Shown piece by piece: positions 34,449 through 38,514 of a stretch of DNA of 38,514 nt (position 1 is its first letter; every line of letters begins with the position of its first letter). Source of the DNA: an uncultured Oscillibacter sp. (GTDB lineage Bacteria; Bacillota; Clostridia; Oscillospirales; Oscillospiraceae); NCBI GenBank assembly GCA_900770295.1, contig CAAGJQ010000098.1, positions 1 through 38,514 on the forward strand, in the 5' to 3' direction. The notes beneath the pieces are model-generated. The model saw nothing but the letters and a program-made list of their open reading frames with translations. It was not told the DNA's origin and did no database searches. The position numbers and the translations under genes were made by a program.

Positions 34449-35006
34449 GTGCAGCTGAACACACTGAGCATGGTCCATGAATTTTTGCGGCAGCATGTGC
34501 ATGAGGGCGCGTTCTGCATAGACGCCACGGCGGGAAAGGGACGGGACACCGCCCTTTTATGCCGGCTGGCGGGAGAGAGGGGCCGGGTGATGGCCTTCGA
34601 CATCCAGCGGGATGCCGTGGCGCAGACCCGGGCCCTGCTGGCACAGGAGGGACTGAGCGCAGAGGTCTTTCTGGACAGCCATGCCAATATGGAGCGGTAC
34701 GCGGAGCCGGAGAGCGTGGACTGCATCGTGTTCAATTTCGGCCGCCTGCCGGGGGGAGACCCCCGCATCTGCACCCGGGCGGAGTCCTCCGTGGCGGCCA
34801 TCGAGGCCGGACTCCGGCTGCTGCGGCCCCACGGTGTCATGGCCATTGCCCTCTACTACGGGAAGGAAAACGGATACGGGGAGCGAGACGCTGTTTTGCA
34901 GTATCTGAAGACCATCGATGACAAGACGTTCAGCGTCTTGTGCTGCGAGTGGAGCAACCGGCGGGGAGAGCCGCCCATGCCGATTTTTATCTGGAGGGAG
35001 CGCTGA
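34449..35006 (+). CDS. mnmM: SAM-dependent methyltransferase of the YtqB/MnmM family
   Basis: The 185-residue protein starts at GTG 34449 after a GAGGGGAG site. It has the SAM loop DATAGKGRDT (residues 25-34), VMAFDIQRDAV, and VFNFGRLPGGD, the features of the YtqB family. YtqB was reported to be MnmM, which adds the methyl group that turns aminomethyl-U34 into methylaminomethyl-U34 in some tRNAs of Gram-positive bacteria. That step acts on products of the MnmEG pathway, and mnmG is also in this window, though 20 kb away. The family was earlier annotated as rRNA methylase, so alternative names are common. Confidence 0.85.
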   Translation: MQLNTLSMVHEFLRQHVHEGAFCIDATAGKGRDTALLCRLAGERGRVMAFDIQRDAVAQTRALLAQEGLSAEVFLDSHANMERYAEPESVDCIVFNFGRLPGGDPRICTRAESSVAAIEAGLRLLRPHGVMAIALYYGKENGYGERDAVLQYLKTIDDKTFSVLCCEWSNRRGEPPMPIFIWRER

Positions 35007-35016
35007 AAGCGCGACA

Positions 35017-35045
35017 AAAAAGGACGCCCAACCGGGCGTCCTTTT
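35017..35045. terminator. Bidirectional terminator between mnmM and pta
   Basis: AAGGACGCCC (35020-35029) and GGGCGTCCTT (35034-35043) with a 4-base loop, an A run before and T run after. Confidence 0.93.
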
Positions 35046-35067
35046 GGCTATGTAGGGATACGGAAAA

Positions 35068-36048
35068 TCAGTCCGCGCACAGGCCGGCGGTGATGATGGC
35101 CATGGAGTAGACCTCCTGGGCGTTGCAGCCGCGGCTAAGGTCGTTGATGGGGGCGTTCAGACCCTGCAGAATGGGACCGTAGGCCTCGAAGGAACCCATG
35201 CGCTGGCAGATCTTGTAGCCGATGTTGCCGGCGTTGATGTCGGGGAAGATGAAGGTGTTGGCGTGGCCGGCCACCTTGGAATCGGGGCACTTGGTGTGAG
35301 CGACCCGGGGAGAGACGGCGGCGTCGAACTGCAGCTCGCCATCGATAGCCAGATCGGGAGCGGCGGCCTTGGCCTTGGCGCAGGCGTTGCGCATCTTGTC
35401 CACGTCCTCGCCCTTGCCAGAGCCCAGAGTGGAGTAGCTCAGGAAAGCGACCTTGGGATCGATGCCGAAGACCTTGGCGGTAGCGGCGGTCTCCAGGGCG
35501 ATCTCCACCAGCTCGTCCTCGGTGGGCTTGATGTTGATGGCGCAGTCGCCCATGGCCAGGACCTCGCGGTCACCGGTAGCGGAGGGGCGGACCAGGATGA
35601 AGCAGGAGGATACGATCTTGCTGCCGGGCTTGGTTTTGATGATCTGCAGAGCGGGACGGACCGTGTCGGCGGTGGAATAGGTGGCGCCGCCCAGCAGAGC
35701 GTCGGCGTAGCCCATCTTCACCAGCATGGTGCCGAAGTAGTTGGCCTGCATCAGGGCGGCACGGCACTGCTCCTCGGACATCTTGCCCTTGCGCAGCTCC
35801 ACCATGGTGGCGACCATCTTGTCCATATCCGCGAAGGTGGCGGGATCAACGATCTCGGCGCCGCGGATATTGAAGCCGATCTCCTCGGCCGCGGCCTGGA
35901 TCTCCTCCGCGTTGCCCACCAGAACGGGGGTCAGGAAGGTGCCGGACAGCAGACGGGCGGAAGCCTCCAGAATACGGGGATCGGTGCCCTCGGTGAAAAC
36001 GATCTTGCGGGGGTGGGCCTTCAGCTTCTTAATCAAGAACTCAAACAT
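35068..36048 (-). CDS. pta: Phosphate acetyltransferase
   Basis: The start is ATG 36048, spaced 8 bases from GGAGG; an upstream TTG is unlikely. The 326-residue product is the short, stand-alone type of Pta that reversibly converts acetyl-CoA and phosphate to acetyl phosphate. Motifs include IVFTEGTDPRILEA near the N-terminus, LLGGATYSTADTVRPALQIIKT, and VSPRVAHTKCPDSKVAGHANTFIFPDINAGNIGYK at the active site (shown by its parts SKVAGHANTF and PDINAGNIGYK). With PFOR at the left edge it fits a pyruvate-to-acetate ATP-yielding route. An acetate kinase gene is not in the window. Confidence 0.96.
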   Translation of the reverse strand: MFEFLIKKLKAHPRKIVFTEGTDPRILEASARLLSGTFLTPVLVGNAEEIQAAAEEIGFNIRGAEIVDPATFADMDKMVATMVELRKGKMSEEQCRAALMQANYFGTMLVKMGYADALLGGATYSTADTVRPALQIIKTKPGSKIVSSCFILVRPSATGDREVLAMGDCAINIKPTEDELVEIALETAATAKVFGIDPKVAFLSYSTLGSGKGEDVDKMRNACAKAKAAAPDLAIDGELQFDAAVSPRVAHTKCPDSKVAGHANTFIFPDINAGNIGYKICQRMGSFEAYGPILQGLNAPINDLSRGCNAQEVYSMAIITAGLCAD

Positions 36049-36098
36049 TTCGATTTCCTCCAAAATAATCAGATTGGGGCTGAATTCATACTGATTTT

Positions 36099-36126
36099 AT
36101 TATACACGTCTGACCGGCTCGGTCAA
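36099..36126 (-). promoter_or_regulatory. Promoter of pta
   Basis: On the minus strand TTGACC (36126-36121), 16-base spacer, TATAAT (36104-36099). Confidence 0.82.
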
Positions 36127-36278
36127 TTGGAAAATCGAAATATGACAACAAAAATTTACGGACTCTTCATCCATTCTTCTGTCAAATGTGCAAAACTGTC
36201 AAAGCCTGTATGGCTCCAAGCTGGTTTGAAAAGACCTTAAACGCACGGTTTCAGGAACTTTTCAGCGGCAAATAGGGC

Positions 36279-36328
36279 TTGACGAACCTATATAAAAGAG
36301 GTATCATAAAATAGTAACAAATTGTTAC
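36279..36328 (+). promoter_or_regulatory. Promoter and palindromic operator of the LysM-M23 gene
   Basis: TTGACG (36279-36284), 17-base spacer and TATCAT (36302-36307). The palindrome GTAACAAATTGTTAC (36314-36328, 7-bp arms) covers the expected transcription start, a typical repressor position. Confidence 0.7.
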
Positions 36329-36360
36329 CGTTTTGGAAGAGACTACGATCCAGGAGTATT

Positions 36361-38271
36361 ATGAGTCAGAATAATAAGAGAAACAACAATCAGATCAGTT
36401 CCCGGAACGGCAGCCGGATGGCCGGTGAGGATGCTTCGGCGTCCGTCCGGCGTGCGGACGGGGAAAGAGAGCGGGACAATACACGCTCCGGACACCGTGA
36501 GGAAACGGATGCCACCCGCGCCTCAGCGGCGGTGGCAGACCGTCCGGCGGAGCGTCAGAGGAGATCCCGACAACCCGCCAAAGCGGCGATCCCGGCCTGG
36601 GAAGAGGAGGCGGCGAAGCCGTCCGGAAGGCAGAGGAAAAAACAGAGCTTTCTCGACAGCCTGCTGGAGGCCTGGCGGGACCCGGACGATGACGTCAGCA
36701 TCCTCCAGAGCATTCGCTTCGCCCTGAAGCACCATACCAGACATATCCGGCGCCGCTGGCGGCATATCGTCCATGAGAAGCACGCCCACAACTTCCCGGA
36801 GTCGGAGCGGGCGCCGATCCAGTTCCTGCTGTTCGTCTGGAGCATGCTGCCCATGGCCGGCAGCCTTCTGCAGGAGCGCATCCTGGGCCGCCGCAAGCGG
36901 ACGGTCAACGGAAAAGGCGCCCGGGGGAACCGAAAGAGGCGCAGGATGCACCCGGCGGTGTTCCTGGGCGGCGCCTGCGCCGCGGCAGCGGTCATCATTT
37001 TCTGCTCCAACTACACGGTGGGTACCACCGTCACCTATGACGGAGAAGTCATTGCCTCCGTGGCGTCCCAGAGCGCGGCCGAGGCCGCCCAGAAGAGTTT
37101 GGAGAAGGTCACAACCCGCACGCTGGGCGAGACCTATACCATCGATTCCTCCCTGATCCAGTATTCCTCCGGCCTGCTGCGCCGGAAGGATGTGGTGGAT
37201 AAGGATGTGCTGGAGGAGGACCTGTCCGAGGAGATCGGTCTGGTCACCTCCGCCTATTGCCTGTATGTGGACGGCGAGTTCATCGGCGCAACGCCCTATG
37301 AGGGCGCGCTGGAGGAGCTGCTGGAGCAGCTGCAGAAGGCGGCCACCAATGAGGACACCATCTCCTGCACCTTTGCCGAGGACGTGGAGATCAAGCAGGA
37401 ATACGTCCCCACATCGGAGATCATGAACCTGGGCTACCTGGCGGAGACGCTGTACAGCACCAAGACCGCCGAGGTGACCTACGAGGTGAAGAAGGGCGAC
37501 ACCTGGTCCGAGATCGCCCAGGACCACGGCCTCACCAGCAAGGAGCTGCTGGCCCTGAACCCCGGTTATAACATCGACAAGCTGCAGATCGGCGAAGTGC
37601 TGACCCTGTCCGCCTCCGTGCCCTACCTGACCATGACGGTGGTGCAGCGGGAGCGGTATGTGGAAGATGTCATGTACGACATTGAGTACACCGACTCCGC
37701 CAACCTGTACAAGGGCGATTACAAAGTCACTTCCGCAGGTCAGTACGGCGCCGCTGATGTGGTGGCGACGGTCACGTACGTCAACGGCGAGGAGACGGAG
37801 CGCACCGTGCTGTCCTCCGTGACACTGAGGGAGCCTGTGACGGAGCAGCGGCTCCAGGGCACCAAGGAGCGGCCTACCTGGCTGCCCACCGGCAGCTTCC
37901 GCTGGCCTGTCTCCGGCCGCATCACCTCTTACTTCGGCGGCCGGAAGTCCCCCGGCGGCATCGGCTCCACCAACCACAAGGGCATTGACATCGCGGCGCC
38001 CAAGGGCACGCCGGTCTACGCGGCGGACGGCGGCACCGTCACCTACGCCGGCTGGATGAGCGGCTACGGCTATCTGGTGCGCATCAACCACGGCAATGGC
38101 TACGAGACCTACTACGGCCACAACAGCAGCCTGACGGTCTCCGTGGGCCAGCATGTCTACAAGGGCCAGCAGATCGCCCGGGTGGGCTCCACCGGCAACT
38201 CCACCGGCAACCACTGCCACTTCGAGATCCGCTATAACGGCGTGGCAAAGAACCCGCTGAACTATCTGTAA
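36361..38271 (+). CDS. Membrane-anchored LysM-G5-M23 cell-wall peptidase
   Basis: The start is ATG 36361 after CAGGAG. The 636-residue protein has a long, basic, low-complexity cytoplasmic N-terminus (about 1-195), one membrane helix (about 197-217), a helical linker, a LysM domain (about 373-417, TYEVKKGDTWSEIAQDHG), a G5-like domain (about 430-500) and a C-terminal M23 peptidase (about 515-636). The zinc ligands H539 and D543 (NHKGIDIA) and the HxH H618-C-H620 (NHCHFEIRYNG) are present, so it should be an active endopeptidase. A 197-residue cytoplasmic tail with many Arg and acidic residues is unusual. Likely role: remodelling peptidoglycan at a defined site. Confidence 0.92.
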   Translation: MSQNNKRNNNQISSRNGSRMAGEDASASVRRADGERERDNTRSGHREETDATRASAAVADRPAERQRRSRQPAKAAIPAWEEEAAKPSGRQRKKQSFLDSLLEAWRDPDDDVSILQSIRFALKHHTRHIRRRWRHIVHEKHAHNFPESERAPIQFLLFVWSMLPMAGSLLQERILGRRKRTVNGKGARGNRKRRRMHPAVFLGGACAAAAVIIFCSNYTVGTTVTYDGEVIASVASQSAAEAAQKSLEKVTTRTLGETYTIDSSLIQYSSGLLRRKDVVDKDVLEEDLSEEIGLVTSAYCLYVDGEFIGATPYEGALEELLEQLQKAATNEDTISCTFAEDVEIKQEYVPTSEIMNLGYLAETLYSTKTAEVTYEVKKGDTWSEIAQDHGLTSKELLALNPGYNIDKLQIGEVLTLSASVPYLTMTVVQRERYVEDVMYDIEYTDSANLYKGDYKVTSAGQYGAADVVATVTYVNGEETERTVLSSVTLREPVTEQRLQGTKERPTWLPTGSFRWPVSGRITSYFGGRKSPGGIGSTNHKGIDIAAPKGTPVYAADGGTVTYAGWMSGYGYLVRINHGNGYETYYGHNSSLTVSVGQHVYKGQQIARVGSTGNSTGNHCHFEIRYNGVAKNPLNYL

Positions 38272-38313
38272 GGCGGGACGATGGACCGCGGCCCCCTGAA
38301 AAATCAAATCGCA

Positions 38314-38345
38314 ACACGGCCCGGGGCAGCTGCCCCGGGCCGTGT
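38314..38345 (+). terminator. Terminator-like perfect palindrome after the M23 gene
   Basis: A 32-bp perfect palindrome (ACACGGCCCGGGGCAG and its complement) starts 43 bases after the stop. Only CATTT follows, so the T run is weak, but the stem is very stable. Confidence 0.75.
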
Positions 38346-38480
38346 CATTTGAAAATCCAACAGGAAAACATGCAGAAACCCCGCTGGAAAACCGCTTATT
38401 TAATGTTCACTGAACAAAGGCCCATTTTTTCTGCGGTGAGAAAACGGCCACCAGATATGTGAATAGCCTCAAAATGGCGC

Positions 38481-38503
38481 ACTGAATCTTACGGAGATTC
38501 AGT
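38481..38503. repeat. Small hairpin near the right edge
   Basis: ACTGAATCT (38481-38489) and AGATTCAGT (38495-38503) pair with a 5-base loop. The 135 bases from 38346 hold nothing else I can recognise, and the window ends soon after. Confidence 0.5.
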
Positions 38504-38514
38504 ACCAGAACGGA

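Overview
The window comes from a high-GC, gut-type Clostridia chromosome, most likely Oscillospiraceae (Flavonifractor/Lawsonibacter/Oscillibacter-like). The evidence is GC-rich Firmicute coding with strong AAGGAGG ribosome sites, a PFOR plus Pta fermentative route, a K+-dependent membrane pyrophosphatase, an LtaS-type enzyme and the GGGtGRT/Fe-S scaffold pair. It is split by a visibly more AT-rich, roughly 10.9 kb integrated element. No rRNA, tRNA or CRISPR array was seen. Assignments rest on reading the sequence, not on database searches.

Left chromosomal part (1-21.7 kb). It opens with the 3' end of pyruvate:ferredoxin oxidoreductase and an LtaS-like alkaline-phosphatase-superfamily enzyme. 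A leftward operon follows: tetR, TolC-like protein, MFP adaptor, RND pump. It has a consensus promoter and two palindromic operators. Next is a leftward operon of a cyclase-family metal hydrolase, a MurT-like ligase and a GatD-like subunit that lacks both glutaminase catalytic residues. Then come mnmG, a membrane-anchored metallophosphoesterase, an isolated 27-codon minigene with its own promoter and terminator, an IseA-like lipoprotein, hppA, and the Fe-S scaffold/GGGtGRT operon.

Mobile element (about 21.7-32.55 kb). It resembles a Tn4451-type mobilizable element: a large serine recombinase at the left end, a TnpW-like protein, a MobA/MobL relaxase, a DUF3847 protein, an RSF1010-like oriT, a small HTH (excisionase-like) protein and a sigma-like regulator. 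Cargo is a three-gene SPFH/zinc-ribbon/membrane-protein operon resembling Bacillus YdjI/YdjG-type membrane-stress proteins. There are remnants too: a CFI-box C-terminal fragment, an HTH fragment, and a resolvase frameshifted at a perfect palindrome. The element appears to have integrated into the loop of the bidirectional terminator between two convergent host genes, leaving the two 17-bp arms about 10.9 kb apart.

Right chromosomal part (32.6-38.5 kb). It holds an N-acyl-D-amino-acid deacylase-like amidohydrolase, a YtqB/MnmM-type methyltransferase (which would act downstream of the MnmEG step), phosphate acetyltransferase, and a membrane-anchored LysM-G5-M23 cell-wall peptidase with a palindrome at its transcription start.
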